A stretch of 64,000 bases of DNA, taken from positions 1 to 64,000 of the forward strand of contig CAIMEB010000057.1 of assembly GCA_903839855.1 (NCBI GenBank). Reading direction: 5' to 3'. The position numbers and the translations under genes were made by a program. The notes under the pieces were generated by a model. It saw only the letters and a program-made list of their open reading frames with translations. It was not told the DNA's origin and searched no databases. The number at the start of each line of letters is the position of its first letter. Positions within the stretch are counted from its first letter, which is position 1. This DNA is from an uncultured Methylococcaceae bacterium. GTDB lineage: Bacteria; Pseudomonadota; Gammaproteobacteria; Methylococcales; Methylomonadaceae. Below are positions 48,397 to 56,696 of the stretch, in pieces.

Positions 48397-49119
48397 ATGA
48401 GTATTACGTATTTACCGATGGCAACTGCCAACAAAAATCAACCTTCCCTACTAAAAGCAACTATCCTTTTGGTGTTGATGCTATTGGCTGCGGGTGCAGC
48501 CGTTTTTTTAAGGCCGACACAAAGAATATCAGCCCAGCATCCGCAATTTAATCTGGAAACTATGATTCCGAAGCAGTTTGGTGTGTGGCGGCTTGATGAC
48601 CGTTTTACGCTAATACAAGTCACTCATGATAGGCAGGCAATACTCGATCAGATATATAACCAGACTGTATCAAGAACTTATTTCGATGATCAAGGCCATC
48701 GAATTATGCTATCAATTGCTTATGGTGGTGATCAAGGCGACACTATGCGAGTTCACAAGCCCGAAGCTTGTTATTTTGACCAAGGTTATCAGGTTCAGAA
48801 TGTAACAACTAATAAACTGAATACCGATTATGGATCTATAGTTACAAAGCGCATGTTGACCACAAATGGACTGCGGGTAGAGCCTGTGACATACTGGATT
48901 AAAATAGGTGATACAATTACCGTACATGATCTTAAATGGAAACTGAGTCAGATAAGGTATGGTCTTATGGGACAAATACCCGACGGCCTGATTTTTAGGG
49001 TATCTAGCATAAGCGATGAATCTATTGGCTATATACTACAGGAAAAATTTATTAGAGACTTATTGGCGGCGATCTCTTCTGAAGACAGAGCTCATTTAAT
49101 CGGAAAGGATTTACAATAA
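48397..49119 (+). CDS. epsI: EpsI-family exosortase-associated protein
   Basis: This 240-residue protein has one N-terminal membrane segment (ATILLVLMLLAAGAAVFL) and a periplasmic domain with FGVWRLDD, DQIYNQTVSRTYFDDQGHRIMLSIAYGGDQGD and RVHKPEACYFDQGYQV. The HxPExCY-like motif is the EpsI hallmark. It lies ten bases after xrtB. It is thought to act with exosortase in EPS assembly; the mechanism is not established. Confidence 0.86.
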   Translation: MSITYLPMATANKNQPSLLKATILLVLMLLAAGAAVFLRPTQRISAQHPQFNLETMIPKQFGVWRLDDRFTLIQVTHDRQAILDQIYNQTVSRTYFDDQGHRIMLSIAYGGDQGDTMRVHKPEACYFDQGYQVQNVTTNKLNTDYGSIVTKRMLTTNGLRVEPVTYWIKIGDTITVHDLKWKLSQIRYGLMGQIPDGLIFRVSSISDESIGYILQEKFIRDLLAAISSEDRAHLIGKDLQ

Positions 49120-49122
49120 CGT

Positions 49123-50019
49123 ATGCTTACCCAACACACTGAAAAACTGATTGCAACAGTATTGATTATCTCTATTTTAGAGGCCTGCTCTGGTGAAAAC
49201 AAAGCTAATGCACCAGGGCAGATCGCAGCAGTAGTCAATGGCGAGGAAATATCAATCTATCAATTAGAAGACACTTTGCATCAAGCAGGTTTAATAAGTG
49301 ATGAGAAAGGCAAACAGGCTATCCCTCAATTGTTAACACGCCTGATTGATCAGTCACTCATCATGCAACAAGCTAAGGCAGATAAATTGGAGCGTGAACC
49401 CAATGTTATGACGGCAATGGAAAATGCCAAAAAGCAGATACTAACTGAGGCATGGCTACAACGGAAAATGCAAAGTGTCAAAAAACCCAGTGCCCAAGAG
49501 ATTGAGGATTTTTATAATACTCACCCTGAGTTGTTTGAGAAACGTAAAATCTTTCAGTTGAAAGAGTTTTTTATTGAGAGTTCGGCAGCAAGCTCGTTAA
49601 AAATAGATCAACTTATTGGAAACACTGTAGATATAAGCACGCTAGAGCAAAATCTGGAAACTCATAAAATTCCTTTTAATGTCAATATGGCAACTATTAC
49701 GGCTGAACAATTACCTATGGAGCGTTTGCCGCTGCTTTCTACACTACCTAACGGTCATTTTATTAAAGTACCCAGTGAAAATGGTGTGCTGATTCAGGGG
49801 GTATTGTCTGCAAAAGAGAGTCCGATAGAGAAAACAAAAGCAGCTTCATTTATAGAAGCCGCTTTATATAATCAAGCACGCAAGAAAGATACTTACGCAG
49901 CCATTAAGCAATTGCACGATACTGCAAAAATAGAATACCTAGGGGAATTTGCAAAATTATTCCAGACAGAAGGGAAAGAAAAACAGGAAACTCAAGCACC
50001 CCAGATCAAGCAACCTTAA
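49123..50019 (+). CDS. epsD: EpsD-family peptidyl-prolyl isomerase lipoprotein
   Basis: This 298-residue protein has a lipobox (LEAC) and a SurA-like N-terminal domain (AAVVNGEEISIYQLEDTLHQ, LLTRLIDQSLIMQQAKAD), followed by a parvulin-like part from IEDFYNTHPELFEKRKIFQLKEF. EpsD proteins accompany EpsI and exosortase B in EPS loci. It starts three bases after epsI, so the three genes form one unit. The isomerase activity is inferred from the fold only. Confidence 0.82.
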   Translation: MLTQHTEKLIATVLIISILEACSGENKANAPGQIAAVVNGEEISIYQLEDTLHQAGLISDEKGKQAIPQLLTRLIDQSLIMQQAKADKLEREPNVMTAMENAKKQILTEAWLQRKMQSVKKPSAQEIEDFYNTHPELFEKRKIFQLKEFFIESSAASSLKIDQLIGNTVDISTLEQNLETHKIPFNVNMATITAEQLPMERLPLLSTLPNGHFIKVPSENGVLIQGVLSAKESPIEKTKAASFIEAALYNQARKKDTYAAIKQLHDTAKIEYLGEFAKLFQTEGKEKQETQAPQIKQP

Positions 50020-50109
50020 TGCTGTTTGGTTTACTGTTGCCTTAGAACATCTTTAAGCCGTATTAAGGATAATGTCGATATGATTTTTTGTGTAATGGTT
50101 TGATATAAG

Positions 50110-50772
50110 ATGAACGAAGAACAAGAGTTCGATTATGAGTATGAATATGATGATAAGGGTGAAATAGTTTATTACGCTGTTCGGCCTAATAAGACTCAAC
50201 TAAAAAAAGATTTGGCGGTGCTGTTCGACTTAAGCGAAGAAATGTCTAATTTATCTGCTCCTCAGGTTAAAAGTCTTGAATTGCCTGAAAATATCCATAA
50301 AGCAGTAATGGAAGTCTCTGGAATGCCGCATAAAGGGGCAAGAAAAAGACTTTTAAAATACATTACCGGGCAGCTTAATAAAATTGATGTTGAGCCTATT
50401 TTAGAAAAACTGGCCCGGATGAAGAATAAAAGTGTGCATTCGGTAAGAGAGCATCATATTGTCGAGCGTTGGCGAGATAGGCTTATTAAGGGTGGAAATG
50501 AGGCTTTAACGGCGTTTCTAAACGAGAATCCTGATGCTGATAGGCAGCAATTAAGACAGTTATTACGCAATATTCAAAAAGAAGCAGAGACCTCTAAACC
50601 ACCTAAGTCGTTTAGGTTACTGTATCGTTATTTAAAAGGCGTGTTCAATTTTGACGAGGATGTCGACTATGACACTATGATCGTGCATAACGAGTCAGAA
50701 GAAATAGAAGACGAACTTGGAGAGGATATTGATTACGACGACGAGTATGAAAACGAAGATGATGAGGATTAG
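50110..50772 (+). CDS. darP: Ribosome-associated protein DarP (YjgA) with acidic tail
   Basis: This 220-residue protein has the DarP/YjgA core: SKxEIK-like NKTQLKKDLAVLFDLSEEM, GARKRLLKYITGQLNKIDVEPI, HHIVERWRDRLIKGGNEAL, and PDADRQQLRQLLRNIQKEAETSKPPKSFRLLYRYL. DarP assists large-subunit assembly. Compared with E. coli (about 183 residues) there is an extra C-terminal tail of about 35 residues that is almost wholly Asp, Glu and Tyr. Confidence 0.9.
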   Translation: MNEEQEFDYEYEYDDKGEIVYYAVRPNKTQLKKDLAVLFDLSEEMSNLSAPQVKSLELPENIHKAVMEVSGMPHKGARKRLLKYITGQLNKIDVEPILEKLARMKNKSVHSVREHHIVERWRDRLIKGGNEALTAFLNENPDADRQQLRQLLRNIQKEAETSKPPKSFRLLYRYLKGVFNFDEDVDYDTMIVHNESEEIEDELGEDIDYDDEYENEDDED

Positions 50773-50781
50773 TTTGGTATA

Positions 50782-50809
50782 ACCAGGGCAATATTTTTAA
50801 TGCCCTGGT
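50782..50809. terminator. Hairpin between convergent darP and DUF4389 genes
   Basis: ACCAGGGCA and TGCCCTGGT form a 9-bp stem with a 10-base AT-rich loop, exactly between two convergent genes. It probably ends both transcripts, although the T-runs on either side are short. Confidence 0.65.
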
Positions 50810-50818
50810 CAAATAAAC

Positions 50819-51118
50819 TTAATCTTTGGGAAGTTGAAGCTCTGCGGTAAGATTCCAGTCAGAAAAAGGAAATGGCAGAGTTTCAGTATTAAATGTTAAG
50901 AACAGCAGTATATGATATGTGTAAGTAGAGAGGCTACGACCAAAGTTTAGTATATTTGGATTCGTTTTACCCGTAAGTAATGTTGATCCTACTTGTAATA
51001 AAATGACCGCCCAAATCATCAGTCTTACCAAAGAGCCAATTGCGGCAAAGACCAACATAAAGAAAATGCGCTTCCAGGTACTTAGCTGGGTTAGATTGTA
51101 ATTTAATTGCTCATCCAT
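50819..51118 (-). CDS. DUF4389 membrane protein
   Basis: This 99-residue protein has two hydrophobic segments (FFMLVFAAIGSLVRLMIWAVILLQVGSTLL; YHILLFLTF) and the ending PFPFSDWNL, typical of the small DUF4389 family in gammaproteobacteria. The function is unknown. It lies eight bases after the DUF2333 gene and is probably co-transcribed with it. Confidence 0.8.
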   Translation of the reverse strand: MDEQLNYNLTQLSTWKRIFFMLVFAAIGSLVRLMIWAVILLQVGSTLLTGKTNPNILNFGRSLSTYTYHILLFLTFNTETLPFPFSDWNLTAELQLPKD

Positions 51119-51126
51119 TTATTCGA

Positions 51127-52224
51127 TTAACCTCTGTTCATAATATCGCGTAAATCAAGGGCGGCTGCATTCGCTCTTGATATGTAATTAGCCATGGTTA
51201 AGGAATAGTTAGCAAATAGGCCGTAACCGCTGCCGTCTAATATCATCGGGCTTAATATGGGTGTTAAGGCATTTTCCATCGCCTTGATCATAATGTCGAC
51301 AGTACGCATCGCTCGTTTATCTAACAAAATATCAGCAAAATCATGTTTGATGGCCCGAAGGATGTGCAACAAGGCCCAACTTGCGCCACGTGCCTCATAA
51401 AAAATGTCGTCTATCTCTAGCCATGATACTTTAGTTACCGGTGTGCCTTTCTCATCAGCCGCCTGTTTTTCAATGACAGTTAAGCCGGGGCCGTAGTTAC
51501 CACCTGCACTATTTGCAGTTAAACGAGTAGATAATCCACCTAATCGCTTGATAACAACTTCGGTGTATTGCCAAAGATTATCGGCTCTAGAATAAAATTG
51601 AGCCTTTTTTATCGGGCCGCCATATTTTTGTAAGCGTGACATGTATTTATGGAGCGCTTCAATTCCTTTTTGATACTCTGCTTCTGTTGAAGGTAAAGCC
51701 CACGAATTATGTTCGTAGTAGAAGTAAGGCTCTGCTATCGCCAGATCAGGATCTTCAGCGGATTGTGACTGGTCTCTAGCAAAGTGGTTTCTTAATGCGG
51801 TTGTCGCATCACGTAACATCACCAGGGCACCATATTCCCAGTTGGAAATGTTGTCGAGTAAGACGCCAGGAGGGGCTACATCGTTAGTAATATAACCACC
51901 GCTTTTATGTAATAGCACTTCAGCTATATGCGCTAAGGTATTGGTATAAGTATAACCAATAGGCATTTCTGAAACTTCCATTTCTGCTTCTGCCTTATTG
52001 GCTAAGGGTTCGCCATGCGCCTCTTCTTGTCCATGTTGACCGCCCTCTTGTTTTGATTCCTCAACTCTCTTCCGTGCTTCATCCTGTATATTGAATTGAC
52101 CAGGCTCACTTCCCCACCAAGCGCCCAATATAAGGAGTATGACTACAATCACTAGGCTAAGAACACCAAAGCCCCAGAGTATTCCTTTAGATTTTATGTC
52201 ATCTAGTGTGTCGTTTGCTGCCAT
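51127..52224 (-). CDS. DUF2333 family inner-membrane protein
   Basis: With the ATG at 52224 (AGGA upstream) the protein has 365 residues; the track's start 14 codons earlier lacks support. It has a cytoplasmic N-terminus, one membrane segment (GFGVLSLVIVVILLILGAWWG), an acidic linker, then a long helical periplasmic domain with GYTYTNTLAHIAEVLLHKSGGYITND and NWEYGALVMLRDATTALRNH. This is the DUF2333 pattern; the role is unknown. Confidence 0.85.
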   Translation of the reverse strand: MAANDTLDDIKSKGILWGFGVLSLVIVVILLILGAWWGSEPGQFNIQDEARKRVEESKQEGGQHGQEEAHGEPLANKAEAEMEVSEMPIGYTYTNTLAHIAEVLLHKSGGYITNDVAPPGVLLDNISNWEYGALVMLRDATTALRNHFARDQSQSAEDPDLAIAEPYFYYEHNSWALPSTEAEYQKGIEALHKYMSRLQKYGGPIKKAQFYSRADNLWQYTEVVIKRLGGLSTRLTANSAGGNYGPGLTVIEKQAADEKGTPVTKVSWLEIDDIFYEARGASWALLHILRAIKHDFADILLDKRAMRTVDIMIKAMENALTPILSPMILDGSGYGLFANYSLTMANYISRANAAALDLRDIMNRG

Positions 52225-52335
52225 TTCGGATATCCTGTTAGGAGGGTGTGTTTTCTTATAAAACAAATTGTTTTTGTATTGAAAATATCTGCAATATTAG
52301 CAGGTTTTTGGATTTATTGCTTATGTAGCAGGCCG

Positions 52336-53244
52336 CTATTCTGATTTTTTTTTAGCTCTTGGATGGGACTTATCGTAAATATCGGCCAAATGCTGGAAGT
52401 CTAAATGGGTATATATTTGTGTCGTGCTAATGTTACTATGTCCCAGTAACTCTTGCACCGCCCTTAGGTCCTGACTGGATTCTAATAAATGGCTGGCAAA
52501 AGAATGTCTTAGCATATGGGGATGGATATGAATATTAATGCCTTTCTTTTTGCACCATTGAGACAGTCTTAATTCTATACTACGTTGTCCGAGCCGTTTA
52601 CCTTTTGAGGAAGTAAATAACGCCGACTCCGAAGCCAATTCATTTTTTAACCTCAGTGCTAACCAATTATTCAAGGCAATAATGGCCTTGCTGCCAATAG
52701 GCAGTATCCTTGATTTTCCACCTTTACCTGAACGAATTATCAATGAATTATCTGCCAAATCGATGTCATTGAGATTAAGTGCAGTCAATTCACTCAGTCG
52801 CAAACCTGATGAATAGAATAATTCAAACATAGCCAGGTCACGGATTTCTATTGCTGAGTTACAGCCTGCCTCTAACAAACCGTTAATCTGATCAACATCC
52901 ATAGTCTTAGGTAGTTTTCTAGCTTGTTTAGGTGCTTTTATAGCTTGAGTCGGGTTAATGCTCGCAAGATTTTTCTTTAATAGAAAATCAAAGAAACTTC
53001 GAATGGCTGATAGCTCTCTTTGTAAGCTGGCACCGCTAAGACCTTTACGATGGCGAAGTCCGATGTGTGAACGGATATCAGTCTGAGTTAGATGAGTCCA
53101 ACAGGTAATTTCGTTAGTGATGCAATAGCCTTTTAAATGATTAAGGTCGCGTGTATAACTTTTTATAGTATGTTCAGACGCCCTTTTTTCTACCGTTAAT
53201 TGCACCAAAAAATCATCAAGAAATTGTATTGCCTCAATGTTCAT
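52336..53244 (-). CDS. xerC: Tyrosine recombinase XerC
   Basis: XerC is the site-specific recombinase that with XerD resolves chromosome dimers at dif. The 302 residues show the SAM-like N-terminal core domain and the catalytic residues: Arg in SSGLRLSEL, His and Arg in HPHMLRHSFASHLLE, His in LGHSNISTTQ and Tyr in IYTHLD. It follows dapF after about 60 bases; the DUF484 gene that often lies between them is missing. The gap carries three TTAACCAC units. Confidence 0.94.
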   Translation of the reverse strand: MNIEAIQFLDDFLVQLTVEKRASEHTIKSYTRDLNHLKGYCITNEITCWTHLTQTDIRSHIGLRHRKGLSGASLQRELSAIRSFFDFLLKKNLASINPTQAIKAPKQARKLPKTMDVDQINGLLEAGCNSAIEIRDLAMFELFYSSGLRLSELTALNLNDIDLADNSLIIRSGKGGKSRILPIGSKAIIALNNWLALRLKNELASESALFTSSKGKRLGQRSIELRLSQWCKKKGINIHIHPHMLRHSFASHLLESSQDLRAVQELLGHSNISTTQIYTHLDFQHLADIYDKSHPRAKKKSE

Positions 53245-53307
53245 TACAACTTAACCACTTAACCACTTAACCCATGGTAGAAACGAACCAGGTTCTAATG
53301 ACCTCGC

Positions 53308-54156
53308 TCATAAATTAATACTTCCCTCAAAAACCGATGTTGCAGGCCCAGTCATTAATACGGGATATCCACGACCTGACCATTGAATTTTTAGATGCCC
53401 GCCCGGTAATTCAACATCGACTTCGTGATCAAGTAAATTTTGCTCTATACCAATCACAACCGCAGCACAAGCCCCGCTACCACAAGCTAGTGTTTCAGCG
53501 GCTCCACGTTCATAAACGCGGAGTTTAATAGCTGATCTATTAATAACTTGCATGAAGCCAATGTTGGCGCGTTCAGGGAAAATAGCATGGGATTCCAAAT
53601 GCTTACCCCAGTCCACAACTGGCGCTGTTTCAATGGTTTCAACGCGAATAACAGCATGGGGATTACCCATAGAAACAGCACCAAACGCAGTGCTCGTGTT
53701 ATCAAAAGTGACGTTATAGTTAAGTTGTTCACGTTCGGACAACAGAGGGATTTCAGTAGGTGAGTGTTTAGGAATTCCCATATTAACGGTTATCAGACCT
53801 TCAGCGTCAAAATAGAGTATTAATTGTCCAGAGTGCGTATCAACAGATATTTTATCTTTATTTGATAGTTTCTTGTCCCTGACAAAACGGGCAAAGCAGC
53901 GTGCACCATTGCCACATTGCCCCACTTCGCTGCCGTCTCCATTAAATATACGATATTTAAAATCGGCATTGTCACTGGCCGGATCTTCAACCAGCAATAA
54001 TTGATCAAAACCAATCCCGAAGTGACGATCAGACAATAATTGAATTTTTTCAGGCGACAACTCTATATGCTGATTAATTGCATCGATGACGACAAAATCA
54101 TTGCCCAAACCGTGCATTTTAGTGAAATTGATCATGATGTCGTTATTATTTTGCAT
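53308..54156 (-). CDS. dapF: Diaminopimelate epimerase DapF
   Basis: DapF converts LL- to meso-diaminopimelate, used by MurE and by LysA. The 282 residues contain FTKMHGLGNDFVVIDA, the first catalytic Cys in GQCGNGARCFARFV and the second in LACGSGACAAVV. The start may also be M8 (MINFTKMHG); no clear ribosome binding site settles it. It follows lysA. Confidence 0.96.
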   Translation of the reverse strand: MQNNNDIMINFTKMHGLGNDFVVIDAINQHIELSPEKIQLLSDRHFGIGFDQLLLVEDPASDNADFKYRIFNGDGSEVGQCGNGARCFARFVRDKKLSNKDKISVDTHSGQLILYFDAEGLITVNMGIPKHSPTEIPLLSEREQLNYNVTFDNTSTAFGAVSMGNPHAVIRVETIETAPVVDWGKHLESHAIFPERANIGFMQVINRSAIKLRVYERGAAETLACGSGACAAVVIGIEQNLLDHEVDVELPGGHLKIQWSGRGYPVLMTGPATSVFEGSINL

Positions 54157-54195
54157 TCTCTTTTAATGCACTAAGTATATACAAATTGATTGTGT

Positions 54196-55443
54196 TTACG
54201 GTAACAAATGTTCATTTTCCCAGAGTTGCGGAATACGTTCTCTTTCTCTAATTAAATGCACCTGATCACCATCAACCATCAATTCGGCAACACGGGGTCT
54301 GGAGTTATAATTTGAACTCATCGAAAAGCCATAAGCACCTGATGAACGAATGGCTAAATAATCCCCTTGAGACAATTTAAGATGACGATCTTTACCCAAG
54401 AAGTCACCCGTTTCACAAACAGGGCCAACGATATCCCAGTTTTGTTCTGTAGCCTTGATTTGTAATTTAACAGGTATAATTTCTTGCCAGGCACTGTAGA
54501 GGGAAGGGCGTACCAAATCATTCATTGCGGCATCGACGATTGCGAAGTTTTTATGGTCTGTAGGCTTAAGGTATTCAACTCGCGTAACTAATAGACCTGC
54601 ATTGCCTACGATAGCCCGCCCGGGTTCTAATAAAACCTCAAAATCAGTATCACCCAAGCGCTCTAAAACGGCCTTGATATAGTCAAACGGTTCGGGTGGT
54701 TGCTCATCTTTATAACGAATGCCTAACCCACCACCTAAATCCAGATGATGCAAAGTAATACCATTATCTTTTAATACCGAGACAAGATTAAGAATTTTAT
54801 CAAGCGCATCTAGAAAAGGCCTTGTTTCTGTCAGTTGTGAGCCAATATGACAGTCAATCCCAATCACCTTGATATGTGGCATCTTTGCAGCACGGAGATA
54901 TTCGGTTAATGCCTGATTAATGTCGATACCGAATTTATTTTCTTTTAAGCCTGTAGAAATATAGGGATGTGTTTTAGCATCCACATCAGGATTGACTCGA
55001 AATGAAACAGGCGCAACAACGCCTAATTGTCCGGCCAGTTGATTAATTCGATCCAGTTCACTGCTGACTTCAATATTAAAGCAGCGTATGCCAATTTTTA
55101 AAGCGGCTAGAATTTCATCTTCTCGTTTACCGATCCCAGAGAATACGATCTTTTTTGCATCACCTCCGGCAGCGATAACGCGTTCCATTTCTCCTAGAGA
55201 AACAATATCAAACCCAGAACCCAAACGCGCCAGTAAATTAAGTAACGCAATATTTGAGTTTGCTTTTACCGCATAACAAATCAAATGAGAATGATCGCCA
55301 AATGCTTGATCAAAAGCCTTCCAGTGCCTTTCTAAAGTGGTTCTTGAATAAATGTAACAAGGGCTGCCGTATTGTTGAATGATGTCCTTGACCGCAATAT
55401 CTTCAGCAAAGAGGTCATTATCTCGGTAATTAAAATAATCCAT
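54196..55443 (-). CDS. lysA: Diaminopimelate decarboxylase LysA
   Basis: This PLP enzyme makes lysine from meso-DAP. The 415 residues contain the PLP lysine in ICYAVKANSNIALL, HIGSQLTE, LDLGGGLGIRY, LEPGRAIVGNAG and the Cys motif GPVCETGDFLG. It is in the conserved lptM–lysA–dapF order. Confidence 0.97.
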   Translation of the reverse strand: MDYFNYRDNDLFAEDIAVKDIIQQYGSPCYIYSRTTLERHWKAFDQAFGDHSHLICYAVKANSNIALLNLLARLGSGFDIVSLGEMERVIAAGGDAKKIVFSGIGKREDEILAALKIGIRCFNIEVSSELDRINQLAGQLGVVAPVSFRVNPDVDAKTHPYISTGLKENKFGIDINQALTEYLRAAKMPHIKVIGIDCHIGSQLTETRPFLDALDKILNLVSVLKDNGITLHHLDLGGGLGIRYKDEQPPEPFDYIKAVLERLGDTDFEVLLEPGRAIVGNAGLLVTRVEYLKPTDHKNFAIVDAAMNDLVRPSLYSAWQEIIPVKLQIKATEQNWDIVGPVCETGDFLGKDRHLKLSQGDYLAIRSSGAYGFSMSSNYNSRPRVAELMVDGDQVHLIRERERIPQLWENEHLLP

Positions 55444-55458
55444 GTTTATTATTTATTG

Positions 55459-55602
55459 TTATTGGTTTTTTTGATCAGGTTTAGGGCTGTGTTCTACATT
55501 AACAGAGGGTATCTTATTTGGCAGATAAAGTGATCCAGGTTGACCACACCCGATTAAAGCTGAACAGAGAACTAAAAACAAGAATAATTGACCTGGTTTC
55601 AT
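55459..55602 (-). CDS. lptM: LPS-assembly lipoprotein LptM (YifL)
   Basis: This 47-residue ORF is below the track's limit. It reads MKPGQLFLFLVLCSALIGCG, then QPGSLYLP, the exact LptM signature: a short signal peptide, lipobox LIGC (Cys19) and the CGQxGPLYLP-like motif. A Pro/Asn-rich tail follows. LptM stabilises the LptD/E LPS translocon. Its position before lysA agrees with E. coli. Confidence 0.93.
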   Translation of the reverse strand: MKPGQLFLFLVLCSALIGCGQPGSLYLPNKIPSVNVEHSPKPDQKNQ

Positions 55603-55701
55603 AAGGTATTATCGTAAATCACTGTGGATTATTCCGTGTAAAAATGACAGGCATGATAACCCTAAGGTGCCTAATTTAGAAAATAATGATTGGAGACTGC
55701 T

Positions 55702-56151
55702 CTACTGATCTTGCAGTCTAACTGCCAGCACATCACAGCGAGCATGATGCAGGACGCTATTCGCAGTTGAACCCAGCAACAAAGCCAGGCCATGTCGACC
55801 ATGTGAACCAATAACGATTAAATCAACCGCATTTTCTTCTGCAACTCTAACAATTTCATAACTTACGCTGCCTATTTCTATCCACGTCCGCTCACTGGGG
55901 ATTTTTAATCTTTGGGCTATCTTCGCTATTCTTTCTTTAGCCTGAGCCACTAGCTCAGTGGTTAAATCCATATTAAATGGCATCTCGGTGCCATAACTGG
56001 AATCCACAACCGGCAAACTATCTACTATATGAATAATACTTAATTTTGCCTGGTTTTGAGTCGCTAACAGTTGGGCTTTATTAACAATAACATCAACTTG
56101 CTCATAAAAGTCTACTGCCAATAATATATGCTTATAATTTTCCATGCTCAC
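55702..56151 (-). CDS. Universal stress protein, UspA family
   Basis: This 149-residue protein starts ENYKHILLAVDFYEQ and carries the nucleotide-binding pattern VIGSHGRHGLALLLGSTANSVLHHARCDVLAVR (G-2x-G-9x-G-S). It probably binds ATP and helps in stress survival. It ends the two-gene unit with the membrane protein upstream. Confidence 0.92.
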   Translation of the reverse strand: MSMENYKHILLAVDFYEQVDVIVNKAQLLATQNQAKLSIIHIVDSLPVVDSSYGTEMPFNMDLTTELVAQAKERIAKIAQRLKIPSERTWIEIGSVSYEIVRVAEENAVDLIVIGSHGRHGLALLLGSTANSVLHHARCDVLAVRLQDQ

Positions 56152-56153
56152 TC

Positions 56154-56666
56154 CTAATTAACACTCACCACCTCATGAAATAAAAATCCCATTAGCTGAT
56201 AAGAGCCGAATAAATATAAGAACGCCAAGCCTAAACAAAAACTTAACGCCTTATCCAAAGCCTTGCTAATAATATGACCCAGCACCGCCCAATGCCAAGC
56301 CATTAGTATAAATATAATCAACAATACCGTTAAGCCACCCTGCTTTAACTCTAAGGTCGCCATGCCCGGTAAAGCCATAAAGCTAATCATTGCATCCGTA
56401 CCCAATACAGCTGATAACGTTTGGTTAAAACGACTCAATCTTCGGTTCACCGATAATAACAATCCAACAAATCCGACTACTAATAACATATCAGTGATTA
56501 GTTGTAAAAACACAGCCAGACCATCAAAATGAAAACTCAGCGTCAAGCCAGAAACACTGACATAAATAATCATCAAAAGCCTAGGTAACCACACTGAATA
56601 AGGTATATCCTGTGGGCCTTTTTTAAATAAACAAATCTCGAATAATAGCTTGATAATATCGTACAT
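56154..56666 (-). CDS. Conserved membrane protein of unknown function
   Basis: This 170-residue protein has about five hydrophobic segments (LLMIIYVSVSGLTLSF; LITDMLLVVGFVGLLLSV; MISFMALPGMATL; LTVLLIIFILMAWHWAVLGHII; FCLGLAFLYLFGSYQLMGFLF). I do not recognise a family. It is two bases from the universal stress protein gene downstream and about 30 bases after the ABC-F gene, suggesting co-transcription. Confidence 0.7.
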   Translation of the reverse strand: MYDIIKLLFEICLFKKGPQDIPYSVWLPRLLMIIYVSVSGLTLSFHFDGLAVFLQLITDMLLVVGFVGLLLSVNRRLSRFNQTLSAVLGTDAMISFMALPGMATLELKQGGLTVLLIIFILMAWHWAVLGHIISKALDKALSFCLGLAFLYLFGSYQLMGFLFHEVVSVN

Positions 56667-56696
56667 AGCAGCTCCTCTTTTTAGCAGAGTAACATT

